A stretch of DNA of 64,000 nt from Dipodascopsis uninucleata var. uninucleata. Taxonomy: Eukaryota > Ascomycota > Lipomycetes > Lipomycetales > Lipomycetaceae. The stretch lies in the NCBI GenBank assembly GCA_030568195.1, contig JAJLTO010000012.1, positions 248,001-312,000 of the forward strand. The letters are read 5' to 3'. Shown here in pieces: positions 47,681-60,595 of the stretch. A program made the position numbers and the translations under genes. Position 1 is the first letter of the stretch, and the number at the start of each line of letters is the position of its first letter. Below the pieces are notes generated by a model. The model did not search any database. It saw only the letters and a list, made by a program, of their open reading frames with translations, and was not told where the DNA came from.

Positions 47681-49090
47681 ATCGACAGTAATTTTCACAA
47701 AGAAAACCAGTATTTCCCATGAATCTGAATATATCTGAAAAAAATATCATTTTATAAAATTCATTGTAATTAATGCTTTAGATCTAGGTACTCGGCGGTT
47801 CAAGTCCAAAATGTAGCATGTTACTGCGGCTCCATAGTTTCATGAACGAACAATAGTAAGCATATGAAGGGAACAATACTAATAATCCACCAATTTCGAC
47901 AAGACAATGTCTGTTCGTAAAATATTCTGAAAGAGCATGATAATAATAGTAATAATTATATCTAATTTGGCAAAGTCGACTTGTTACACGTCCCTCATTG
48001 CGTTTGGAAGATGCAAGATACTCCTGAGAGCGCTGATATATCTCTAGCTTCTATAGTGCTACCTACGTCGAATATCAGAATAGGAACAAGCACTAGCAGT
48101 CAATAGTCTCTTGTTAAAGCTAGTTTAATTGATAAGAATAAAAATTCCTTGTTCTTCGCGCGACGGACAAGAGATCAGACAATCATTATAATTACTAGAC
48201 CGTGGATCAACCCAGAGAATTTTTCTTCACTGATATTACTAAATATTATTAATAATATTCTAGTATAATTATTATTCAAAAGTACTCACAGTCATATAAA
48301 ATTACATAGTAATTAGTCTAAGTACAGTATTGTTTAATCTTGAAAAAGTTGTTTTGATAACATTGGAATATGAGCAAAGCAACGTCCATTACAATTAAAC
48401 TAGTAGCTGTACACCTTCACTCATGCTTCTTTCAAAAAATTGTATATCGTCTCCCGCATATGTGGAGTTTGCCATATATATTGCAAATATTCTATGAACA
48501 TCTTCAGTAGGCCAATGAAATCACGGCGCTAATTTTTCTTTATGTGAATTGACCTGAAATCGTCAGCTATCACGAAAAAGTCGATATTTCATATGTATGT
48601 ATTTGCACATTGTACATAATTTAGTATGGCTAAGGCGGGATTAGCTGCTGTGATGATCCACAAAATAGGAAATTCGAGTTCCAAATTAATAGTAAATTTA
48701 TTCCTGAAAAAGTTCAGGTGTGCGTCAGGAACATCCAAAACAACTTCGTCTATTTACAAATCACCACAAAACACGCGTCTCTATTGTACATGATAGCCTA
48801 TAAACCTGAAATATCAAAAGCATAGGAACTACAGGCCTTTCTTGATGTGCTTTATTTCAAGAGGTATTGAATGGATAGTGCTTGATAGAAATTCTGTGAT
48901 TAAGCAAATTTGTGGAGCTTTGCACAGGAAAGAGGAAGTCTATTTTTTCCTGCTTCTCAAGACCTGGTCAAGTTCATAAGGCAGGCTATATTCGTGTATA
49001 GTTCATAATAATTTGTGGTATTGTGTGGAGCCATTCAATAGATTGGATCAAAAGTTTGCTCAAAGTTCTGCCTCATCTATTCTAGAAAAC
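47681..49090. other. 1.4-kb divergent promoter region, Ste6-like / SUN protein
   Basis: AT-rich. A tRNA-T-loop-like GGTTCAAGTCC near 47797 was checked and rejected. An open frame without ATG runs into the SUN gene from about 49013. No RNA gene or transposon was seen. Confidence 0.4.
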
Positions 49091-52069
49091 ATGTTCACTA
49101 ATACTCCTGTTGGCTCTCGTCGAAGCCGAGCTACTAGGCGAGCACCCTCCATACCACCAATTATTCCTTCTGTTCCTCCATATTACATACCAGCATCGGC
49201 TTCAGCATCGGCTTCGTTAACGTCATTCAGTAGAGGTGTTAGCTCTGGATTAGTCGGCCAAGATTTAGACCAGACAGAGTCGGAAGAGGACGAGCTGAGC
49301 TCGCAGAAGTCGACACCAATGGAAGAGACGACAAACCGTCGTCGTACTCGACAATCGATGACATCCGATTATCGTCGGTCACCGAGTATCTCCGGTAGCG
49401 AAAATGATGGGTCACTGGCTTCACCAGCTCGATCAACAAGATCTGCGACCAAAGGAAGGCATAGTACTACTATGGTTCCGTTAATGGATCACAGTGAGAA
49501 CAGAGTAAATACAAAGAGTAGTCGCCGGACGCTGCGACGAAGTATAGGTAGCGTCGCATCAGGTATGATATGATTATGTGTTATTATAATTTGTTGAATA
49601 TAATCTCTAAATATTGCAGATTTATCTGAGATGGATAGTATTGCTTCCGGCACGTCGATTCGTAAATCTAGTCGTCGTAAGTCAACTAGATCGTCAACGA
49701 AGACATTAGATTTAGACAACATTGAAAATGAGGAAGAGCTCACTCCTCGCCCTTTACAAAGAGAAGAGCAAAATCAATTATACACTTTTTCAGATGAAGA
49801 TAAAGAGTTTGCAACGATTGGAATGAATGATTCCATACAGGCGGATGCCCCGATGAATGACTATTCTGCAGAGTATCCGGATAGCAATGATCTACCAGCT
49901 CTTATTCGTCAATTTTACGAAGGCATAGCAATGATTGGAACGATAGCAATTTTTGCATTGTCAAGACGAGCAGTGAGGAATACAATCTACTTTCTTGTTC
50001 TTATAGGAATATCTTGTTATCTATTCAGGAGTATCGACCTACATAATGTTTATATGGGCACTGATAAATTTAAGAATATACAAATTCCTGTTTTCAACGT
50101 GCCCTCTAAGATTCCAGAAACAAATGATGAAGTGATTTCTCGTCTGGTTGAACTTGAGGGTAAGCTTGGTCAGGTTATAGATGCATCGCATGAGTTTCAG
50201 ACTGAATACTACAAATTTGTACAGCAAGAAGATACAAGACTTGAAGAAGTACGAAAACAAGTGTTATCAGCGGTCAGCGATCAGGCGAATTCCATGTCAA
50301 ATGTGTATAAAAAATTGCAGGACGACGCTGCAAGATCACTGCAAGGAACTCAAGAATCGCTCAGTGCTTTAAGCTTGGCCTTTAGAAGCTTTCAGGCACA
50401 CCAAGACAGCTTTGATCAATCTCTAAATACTATTAGCAAAACACTAGAATCCATTGAGTCAGCTTCTCAAATTCGAAATAGTGAAGTCGATGGTAAACTT
50501 AGCGAATTGTTTGTTTTGCTGACAGACAGTAACAAAGCTATTGAAGTTGTCAAAGGTGAATATTCTTTATTGAACGGAAGAATAACCGATCAAGACGATC
50601 GTCTGGGAAACAGCATCCTAGCCCTCGAAGCTCGAGTAGATGATATCTTGTCAAGAATGACAGATATTGCTCAAAGAACGGCTCTAGATGCGATTGAAAA
50701 GCTGCTCCCAGAAAGACTGCCTGTTAGATTTGATGAAATGAGTCCTGGAAAGTTAGTTATTGCGCCTGAGTTTTGGAAATATTTAAAGACTGCATTTCCT
50801 GACAGATCCGAAATGGATAACATTGATAGTAGCATAAAATCACTACGGGACTTGTTTTATCGCCGGGCACAGAAATCTGATGAGAAAGAAGATGATTCAC
50901 GTGCTAGCCTAACTTGGGACGAGTTCCTCGCCCGAAATGATGAGAGCCTAAAGCGTTACGTTGACGCACATGTAAACGGACTGTGGAAAGGACTTGATGA
51001 TCAACAGACTTTCGTTTCAAAGTCTTTTTTCATGGAGATACTAAAAAATGAAATTGATGCAGTGAGGGATGAGCTGGTTGATAAACTAAAGAACTCGGAA
51101 CTGAATTTCAAGGCTTTGGTTGTGGAAAATGAGAATCGTTTGTCCAAACTTTCAAGTTTCTCACATTCTGCTAAACAGCACATATCAGGATCGAGTACTC
51201 TGAATCTCACACAGTCTGCTGTTGACAACTTGATTGATCAAGCTTTGGAGAGATACCAAAATGGGCTGACTCGTAGAATTGACTATGCAGATATCAACTC
51301 AGGTGCTCGAACTCTTATTGACCTTACTTCACCCTCGTTTGATCCTTTTAGTAGCCTTAATGCTCTCCACAGAACTCTTCTTGAAATCACTGGTAGTAAG
51401 GGATCAAAGAAAGTCCACTCTGCTGCAGAAGCTCTTGATCCTGAGAGTGGGTCAGGAAACTGTTGGCCATTTTTAGGACAAGAGGGCTGTCTGGGAATTC
51501 GTCTTGGTGAATGGATTTACATTGATGAGATCGGTGTTAATCATATACCAAGAGCTTTATCACGGCTCCCTACTACAGCTCCAAAAGAATTTGAATTTTG
51601 GGTTGAAATCAACGATCCTGCTGAAAGGCACGAACTGAAGACTCTAGTGGATGATATATATAATGAGCGGCTCTCCATTGAAATTAATAAAAAAGACGGT
51701 TCTACCAGTGAGAGGGGAAAGATGTTAGGTGTCAAATCAGCCAACGACATAATGGGAAAGCGACAAGCTGAGAATTTCATTAGAGTTGGTATGTTTACAT
51801 ATGATCTATATGGTCCATTTCATTTTCAAACTTTTAAATTTCCTCGACAGATTTCACAGCAATTAAAAAAGATTCCTGTGAAAAACGTTGTATTCCGCTT
51901 TACTCAGAACTGGGGAGCGGAAGATTATACTTGCATTTATAAGACTATTGTGCATGGCAGCCCGCTAAATGCATCTCCTGACAGTGACGACACAAAATTA
52001 TCAGGCAGTTATCAATGGTTTGGAGATGATGATAGCGACAAAGGTCTCGGAGAGGACACTCCTATTTAA
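49091..52069 (+). CDS. sad1: SUN-domain inner nuclear envelope protein (Sad1-like)
   Basis: Two exons (49091-49562, 49620-52069; 57-nt intron, GTATGA...TTGCAG) give 973 aa. SUN proteins span the inner nuclear membrane and bind KASH partners to form LINC bridges; fission yeast Sad1 sits at the spindle pole body. The nucleoplasmic N-terminus is basic and Ser-rich (SRRSRATRRAP, RKSSRRKSTRSS). Hydrophobic segments follow at about residues 260-300 (IAMIGTIAIFALS, NTIYFLVLIGISCYLF). Then comes a 450-residue luminal coiled coil and a SUN domain at about 765-945 with NCWPFLGQEGCLGIRLGEWIYIDEIGVNHIPR and the end motif VVFRFTQNWGAEDYTCIYKTIVHG. It is much longer than S. pombe Sad1. I chose the first ATG at 49091 because no ATG precedes it in frame. 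Confidence 0.9.
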
Positions 52070-53255
52070 AGAAGCTCTTACTGTTGTTTCAAACTTGAAA
52101 TTTTATTTATTCATGTCACTGATCTATCATAACTCTTCAAATAAAAGTCGAATCTCTCTAGAGAAGTGATTCTACGTCGTTTATTCTCTATGTATAATTA
52201 TGTATTACTTTTCATGCATTATTAACTCTATTACTTTTTACTGATTATTGTTAGCATCAATATTATTTTTCATTATTAAAAGCTTATGCATGATCACATA
52301 TCGACATATCACGTACAAGACATCTGTTAACCATCGGACAGTTGCATAGAATCATACCCTAGGTTTGCTGGCTGTCTTCCTACTTTTAGATACCATACGC
52401 GTGGATCGCTAATCATATCATATATTTTCAATTAGCGTATATATGCGCCAGCATCGCTAGAGTTGCTCTACGACCGTATTTTTAATAAGCGCGTTAATGG
52501 CAAACAAGAAGAGTCATCTCATACTTTTGCTACATCGTCTGGTTTCCGGGAGTATTGGCAACGGCTAATGTTTTCAATAGTACTTCTCATATCTCATATT
52601 ACTCCCAATATCGTTTAGCCCTGATACCAAATAAGAAGATATGTAACAGACTGCATGTCAGATTACATATCTAGGTAATTTAAGAGTAATATTTTGCACC
52701 TTACATTATTCAAACAGAGTACGGCTATCTTAAATGTGGACCGCAGTCAAACGTATAGGGTTAGTGTCGTTGTGTTGTTGTTCGATAGTATGGAGCCGCT
52801 TCTTTGTGGCGCTTGCGTTAAGTGCTTTTAAAAGAATAATAGCGTATTAAAAATAACATCAGAAACTGTCTTAAGCTGATAAAGTAGTGAACATCATTCC
52901 TTTCGGACAGTAGCTAATATAAATCATTATTGAAGAATTACAATTGTACTCGAGAGACCAGTTCCAGTTATTACGCGAGAATTGCTCTCATCAATACTTA
53001 ATACAGTCTCTGTAGACGATAATATTAGACCACATTAGTTGCAATTCGGTTCGTTAACTAAGAGCACTCTTAAAGACAGGTAAGTTTCTAGTTAAAGGAT
53101 TATCGAATATTATTCTATTCTGGAATAATTTGTTCGCTGAAATATAAATTGTATGTGGTAGTAGCACTCTCCTGACTCTTTGGTCAACTAATTGTCCATC
53201 GGTTCTTTATAGATTAACTCGACAATTGTTATCTCTTCAAGCACACAAGATTAAG
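52070..53255. other. spacer and 5' region of the epimerase gene
   Basis: About 1.2 kb between two plus-strand genes. Near its end is a well-formed candidate 5'-UTR intron, 53080-53212 (GACAG/GTAAGT, TCAACTAATT branch, TTTATAG/ATTA). No ORF with coding character or RNA gene was seen. Confidence 0.4.
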
Positions 53256-54604
53256 ATGTCGACTATCTTGGTTACTGGAGGAACTGGATACATTGGTTCA
53301 TTTACTGTTAGTATATTTTGCTGTGAAATTGAAATAGGCTTCTGTTCTTGTTAGTAACTCATTGAGCTTTACGATGAGTCTTAATTGAAAATAATCTTGA
53401 CTATTTGGTTACCGTTTTTGCTGGGTCTTGACTGGAATGGCGTGCATACTATATTCTCAGTCGTCGATAGAATATACCCTTTTGTTTATTCTTTACTAAC
53501 GTCTGTATTCTAGACACTTGAACTGCTTCAAGCAGGCTATAAAGTTGTAGTAGTTGATAACTTGTACAATTCTTCGGAAGAGGTTTTGAACCGTATAGAA
53601 GTCATCTGTGGAAAGCGTCCTGCATTCTACAATGTTGACGTGACAGATTATGATGCTTTGTATGAAGTTTTTGAGAAACACCCAGAAATTGAAGCTGCTA
53701 TTCATTTCGCTGCACTAAAAGCTGTCGGTGAGTCTACTCAAATCCCTACAGAGTACTATCGTGTCAACGTTGGAAGTGCTATCAATCTTATTCGGGCAAT
53801 GGATGCCCATAATGCCCGTACTATTGTGTTCTCTTCGTCTGCTACTGTCTATGGTGATGCTACCAAGTATCCAGGGATGATTCCTATTCCTGAAACCTGT
53901 CCTCTTGGTCCAGAATCTCCTTATGGCAAAACAAAATATTTTATCGAGCAAATCATTCAGGATCATGTGAAGGCATCTAGCGAGAAGAAATGGAACGCTG
54001 CTATTTTACGTTATTTTAACCCAGCGGGTGCTCATCCTTCAGGAATCATGGGAGAAGATCCTCAAGGTATTCCATTCAATCTTTTGCCTCTACTCGGACA
54101 GGTTGCTGTAGGCCGACGACCTTATTTGTCAGTTTTTGGTACAGATTATGACTCGAAGGACGGTACGCCAATTCGTGATTACATTCATATCGTCGATCTT
54201 GCTAAAGGACATATCTCGGCATTAGAGAAGCTAAAGGAGCTTGACTTTGTCGGAACTAAGATATGGAATCTGGGTACAGGTAAAGGTTCCACTGTTTTTG
54301 ACATTATCCATGCTTTCTCTGATGTTGTCGGTCGTGCACTGCCATATAAGATCGAGCCAAGACGCCCTGGTGATGTCCTTAATCTTACTGCTGATCCTAG
54401 TCTCGCCAACAAAGAACTCGGTTGGCATACAACATTCACTTTGGAAGATGCCTGCAAAGATCTCTGGAGATGGTATGTGGCACACATCTCATATTTTTCT
54501 ACTCAAATTTTCTTTATACACTAACTTTCATTGTATGTAGGGTGAGCAATAACCCACAAGGATATCGTCAAGATTTCCCGCCAGAGTTTGATCCAAGAAA
54601 GTAA
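53256..54604 (+). CDS. GAL10: UDP-glucose 4-epimerase
   Basis: Three exons (53256-53306, 53514-54472, 54541-54604; introns 207 and 68 nt) give 357 aa. It interconverts UDP-glucose and UDP-galactose in the Leloir pathway and for wall galactose supply. Motifs are the NAD-binding ILVTGGTGYIGS, VVVVDNLYNSS, IHFAALKAVGES, the Ser/Thr of SSSATVYGD, catalytic SPYGKTK (YxxxK), RYFNPAGAHPSG and RDYIHIVDLAKGH. The C-terminal end, DLWRWVSNNPQGY, spans intron 2. It is a single-domain enzyme without the mutarotase half found in Saccharomyces Gal10. The first donor is GTTAGT, a less common form, but the branch (TTTACTAAC) and frame fit. A 5'-UTR intron is likely. Confidence 0.95.
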
Positions 54605-54805
54605 TTTTAAAGCGATTATCATCGTTAAGATATTGACGGGATAAAGTGAGCAGTAATCTTTAAATCTATTCAACAGTTAAAATAAACAACTCTCGCATCA
54701 CTACTTTCAATGATCTTCAGTATCTAGTGTATATTACAGTACATAAATTGTTCGATCTGTGAAAATTATTTTGTTCATTAAATGCGTGAAAACTATAGAA
54801 ATCTC

Positions 54806-55567
54806 TCAACCAAATCCAGCCCATTCAATGCAATATCCTACAAATTCTTCATCAGGGATGGCTTCGTCATGCAACGACTCTTTATTGATCTCTAAATTAT
54901 TTTGAGATGAAGGTGCTATGCCTCCAACCATCCAAGCTTTCTTCACACCTGTTCCCAAACGTCCCGAGCCAATTACATCCAATAAAGGAAACTCTTCTTC
55001 CCATTCCAAGCCGCGCACCAGAAAGTGAGAATGATACCTTAAAGGATCTCCAGGATAAGCAAGAAACTGTGCTCCAAACCGTAATCCAGGCGACAAGAAG
55101 TAGCCTTTACTATGCAAAAACTTATAAATTTGAAACCTTGGACTCTTAGATATAGAGCGCACTTCCTCAGTAATATCTGCCGGTATCAGAAGGCTTTCCT
55201 CAGTAACGGCGTCGGTAGCATAAAAAGAAAAATGAGCTCTAGGTTCATGTATCCCACTGTCATTGGCTAATATCATTTCTTCTATGTCCTTATTATCAGA
55301 TGATTCGAATTCATTTTGAATTAGCCTTGAATGACTTATTTCATCGTTTACTATCCGGACTACGCCTTTCTCAGCTAATAATGCAGCTTCTTCAGGAAGA
55401 AGCTGTACAGGCAGTCCCAGAAATACACTCTGTTGCGGCACCTGGGGTAGAGTTCCCACTAATATTCCAGAAATGTTGTATGATTCTCGGAGCAGTTTAA
55501 CATGACTGATATTGAATACCAAGTATTCACCATCTATATAGCTGATGCGAATTGGCTCGGATATAAT
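54806..55567 (-). CDS. SEN34: tRNA-splicing endonuclease subunit SEN34 (5' end unresolved)
   Basis: The exon from 55567 to the stop at 54806 codes for 253 aa beginning IISEPIRISYIDGEYLVFNISHVKLLRESY, the family's N-terminal domain. It continues through VGTLPQVPQQSVFLGLPVQLLPEEAALLAEKGVVRI to the catalytic domain, FLHSKGYFLSPGLRFGAQFLAYPGDPLRYHSHFLV and GTGVKKAW. Tyr, His and Lys of the RNase-A-like triad are present (AYPGDP, HSHF, VKKAW). Sen34 cleaves the 3' splice site of intron-containing pre-tRNAs. There is no ATG in this exon, which follows an acceptor (TTGTTAG). An upstream exon, 55749-55696 (MIKTKLYQSICQSPEEHR, donor GTATGA), joins in frame but has no family support. The true start is therefore open. 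Confidence 0.85.
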   Translation of the reverse strand: MISEPIRISYIDGEYLVFNISHVKLLRESYNISGILVGTLPQVPQQSVFLGLPVQLLPEEAALLAEKGVVRIVNDEISHSRLIQNEFESSDNKDIEEMILANDSGIHEPRAHFSFYATDAVTEESLLIPADITEEVRSISKSPRFQIYKFLHSKGYFLSPGLRFGAQFLAYPGDPLRYHSHFLVRGLEWEEEFPLLDVIGSGRLGTGVKKAWMVGGIAPSSQNNLEINKESLHDEAIPDEEFVGYCIEWAGFG

Positions 55568-57781
55568 CTAACAAGAATTTTAATCAGTATAAGGATCAAT
55601 TTTTTTCAATAAGGAATATTATTCAAATCAGTCCTAAATATAATTATAGGCATGTCATAATCGTAAACGATATCAACATTTACATCGTGTCATACACGAT
55701 GCTCTTCAGGGGATTGACAGATTGATTGATATAATTTGGTTTTAATCATGTTAAATTATATTGGAACCAGTTACTCAGCTGTAGTATAGAGCATATTCAA
55801 AACCAGTTCACAAAATGATAAGAAAATATATACCTTTCCATTATGATCCATGAAAAAATAGCTCAGTTTGAAAAACCTGAAATCTTCCTAGCTCCTATGA
55901 CATTAATTCACGTTAGTAAATGTGTTGGTATAAAGGTCAGTTAAACATATTTCCTACAAGCTCTCTAAACTTTCATAGAAGCTAGCACGATAAAAAAAAA
56001 TTCAGAGCTTCTTAGAGGATTTGCCAATGTCATCAGAGTAGATTATACTCCTCTAGATGGCAGGTTAAAAGAATTTCATCATTATAAACGTTCATTAAAA
56101 ATATACAGCACCATGAATGCTGACTCGACAGAAGCTGAAAGCTTCTTATGTCACCGGCTACGTCGTCACATAAAGTAACAGGCCTTGAAAAAATTAAACT
56201 ATAAAAAACACTTCAGGTTCACTTACATGATAAGTCAAAAAGAGAGTCACAATTAAACTAATGATTCTCCTCGCTGGACTGTAGGCGAATTGCACAATAA
56301 GATGAAAAAATTTCCAGTTGAAAATATTCTCTGTTTTTATTGCAGTTTCTGTGTGTATGTTTACTCACGTGATATTCAATTGTACCGTGTGGTAAAGGGT
56401 AATTACGGTATCACGGTCCAGCGGCTTAGTCACATTCGTATTTTGATTGTCTTGGAAGATACTTTACTCTGTAGCATATGACAGAACAAGCACTCCTTCT
56501 GCCATTCATAACATTTTCGACTGTCTTATATATAGAATGGCAAAAAAAATACAGCATATAAGCGTAAAAACTTGATAATGTAAGTGAGGACAAAGCATAA
56601 TTAGGATAGAACAAATAATTGCAAATATAGCAGTAGGTAATTGTCATTGCTGCATATCAGAAAAGCAATAATAATAGACTACTAGTCACGCTTGCATATT
56701 GAGTGACAAACGAGTTTTCGGCAGCGTTATTCGAAGCAACTGGTTGCGTGGGCGTAATGCGCAGCGTAAACAATGTATAGCAGAAATTCTTGGTGTTCTC
56801 AGGAAGTTTGGTAACAGCTGCAACAGTATTAGGTGATTAAAGATATAACGTAATTACATAATATCTGTGACAGTGGTTACACAGAGCGGGTCCACTGCTG
56901 TTCACACTCGTAGTCGTGGCAACTTCTTTAGCTCAAACTAGTAGTCAGTGGCTACACTTGGTGCAGAAATGACTGCAACGCAGCTACAATATAAGATGAT
57001 GATAACTCTTGAAGCTGCCCGGCTATCAGACTAACAAAAAGGTAGGACAACGTAGGAATCTATGTAATCATAATATATGTAATAAGATTGTGTATATGAT
57101 AGTAGTAGCAGCTGCAGACTTGAAAAGCAAGCAAGAGCCCATGCACGCTAGTGACTGCTAATAGAAACGCCCTTAAGAGGCTTAGATGGATAAGGGCTTA
57201 GTGGTAGACACTCGCCAGGGGAGAAAATACGGCATCCACGCGCCCCCCTTCAAGACACCTTACCTTGCCTTAGGTTTGCTTCGTCGCTACTGCCACCCGT
57301 CGTCTTTCTTTCCTTTCTCAATCTTCCGCTTTACTCTTATTTTATCGCCCTTTTTTATATCTTTTTTTTTACATTTATATTTTTTTTTCGCCCACGATTA
57401 TTAACTGAGTAATTTAAGATTAACTAGGACCGATCGTAAGTTATTTTTGATAATTTGAATACGCTATTTGATTGGATTGGATAGAATTGATTTATTTGTA
57501 ATATTTTATTTTTATTGTTTTTCGTTACGATCGAAGCATTTACTATTCTTCCACAAAGCAGGTATTCTGGTAATTTGCAAGCAATCCACCTGGTCTCTTT
57601 ATTTGGTTTAATACTGCTTCTATGTTTTTTTTTTTGATATATTGTTTATTTGTATGATTGATTGGCCGTTTATCTATTTTTAAGCTTCTTCGCGGACGCT
57701 TGGTGTTTGTGTTGTATTCGCTGCAGGGTGTTTGTGATTAGATTACTAACAGATATCTTTGTTCTATTCTATAGAGTCAAG
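55568..57781. other. 2.2-kb divergent region, SEN34 / ARF1
   Basis: Besides a possible first SEN34 exon, it has TCACGTGA at 56365-56372 and an 8-bp hairpin CATCGTGT/ACACGATG at 55683-55701. A less AT-rich patch, 56700-57300, has pieces of open frame. A pyrimidine-rich tract at 57290-57400 is typical of a strong promoter, here ARF1's. A 5'-UTR intron of ARF1 is annotated separately. Confidence 0.45.
57436..57774 (+). other. candidate 5'-UTR intron of ARF1
   Basis: GTAAGT at 57436 and, 7 nt before the ARF1 ATG, an ideal 3' end: GATTACTAAC at 57741-57750, a T-rich stretch, then TTCTATAG at 57767-57774. This would give a 339-nt leader intron. It is based on consensus quality only; the upstream donor choice is less certain than the acceptor. 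Confidence 0.5.
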
Positions 57782-59116
<1,335 letters not shown>

Positions 59117-60595
59117 GCATCTGAATTTAAGTCCACTTTAATGATCACAGTCATTATATTATTACATTTAAAGTGTTTTTTTACTCTTACTAGTAATTTA
59201 TGTGTCATCTAGTTCACCTTGTGTTTTTAATTTAATTGTAAGAGTTGAGTTTAGTCTTGTTTACTTTCGTCCAACACCTTTTCTCTTTTCGTTTCTTTTT
59301 TTTTCGTATTTCTTTATTATATATATGTTTCAACCCAAAGATTTCAGTTGCTTATTCCAAAAGACCAATTGGTTGTATCAATATGTATATGTTGTGCAAT
59401 TTAAGTCGTTATATTTTCATCTTATCTCGTTCCTCTATGTTCTATTTATAGTTTCATCTGGATTGAATACGTTACCTTGATTCTGTCTATACATGTATAG
59501 ATGGTGCACATGTATGTGTGTACGTATATATGTCATTCATTTGTATTTAGTATTTGTATGACTTCTAGATCAAGTGAGCTGCTACTTTCACATGCTGATA
59601 TCGATATAGTTTACTTATCGAGCATTTTGTAATGGTAAGTATAGAGTGGACGAGAAGATGCAAACCTCCGGAATAAAAAAATAGAAAGCGGAACTATATT
59701 GGTATTGCTTGTCGTAATAAGTGAATTGAAATCAAAATGCATATAAGATATATAGATTACTTATGCGGGCATACGTTTTTGTCGTACTATTCCTACAAAG
59801 ATTTAAGAAAACAGGGCAAGATGTACAATAAAAAGTTCATAGCCAGTTGATGAATATCTGATTATTCTGATGTTTTCATTCACTGTCGTTGCGTGGGACT
59901 TCTCATAGTCACTTCGACCGTATGGTTGTTGTATAAGATACAAATTAAATAATAATAATACCATGTATGCTCATGACATCGGGCGAACATTGTGCGGCGT
60001 CTCAGAAGAGCGGGAATACCACTAATATATAGAAAAATAATTTAGTATTCATCGAGTCGTAAACTGCGTACTATTTTATAATATTTGGCATATTAATGGT
60101 GTAAATGTTTGGAATGAGACATGCACTGCCACGAAATTTTCTTTATCAGCCTTGTAAGTACTATCAGCTACTTTATGTGGCTGGTAAATCCCGATACATG
60201 ATAAGTCTCAAAATCTTAAAACGCCAAAGCGTGACAGTAATCTAAGAGCTCTAGCCATAGTCAACCAAGCCTGGTAACCGTATATTCAATAAGAAAAAAG
60301 AATGCTGATGAAGCTATTCCTTCTTCGTTTGGAGATTGAAGATGCCGCTGTCATCATAAACATCATCTGATTCTTTAATAGTTTTTTTTTTTTGATTTTT
60401 TTAGCACCTGATCGCATGTCGTTGATCTTGGATAGGGGGGATTATATTCAGTCATATAGCTTTTAAGAAAGATTGATTAATTATTTCTTGTTTATGGTCT
60501 CAATGTGCCTAATAAGCTCATTGAAAATTTATTACGCATCAAATTGTTTTTAAGAATTACAGTATTGTCTACTTCTAAGCGGCAGAATACTCATA
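59117..60595. other. 1.5-kb spacer, ARF1 3' end to PSI-protein gene
   Basis: Very AT-rich with T-runs in the probable ARF1 3' UTR. It has a 14-bp palindrome CTATACATGTATAG at 59487-59500. Several short ORFs are low-complexity, and none is convincing. No RNA gene was recognised. Confidence 0.4.

Noticed and set aside
47770-47820. tRNA-like T-loop GGTTCAAGTCC
   Set aside because: The flanks do not pair into a T stem, there is no D-arm or anticodon arm at the right distance, and no acceptor stem forms.
57186-57404. 72-codon ATG ORF upstream of ARF1
   Set aside because: It lies in the pyrimidine-rich promoter/leader; the translation is Phe-rich low complexity without family or splice support.
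59245-59480. ORFs of 68-92 codons in the ARF1 3' region
   Set aside because: T-rich 3' UTR sequence gives Phe/Leu/Tyr-rich frames; they start at different codons and show no conservation signal.
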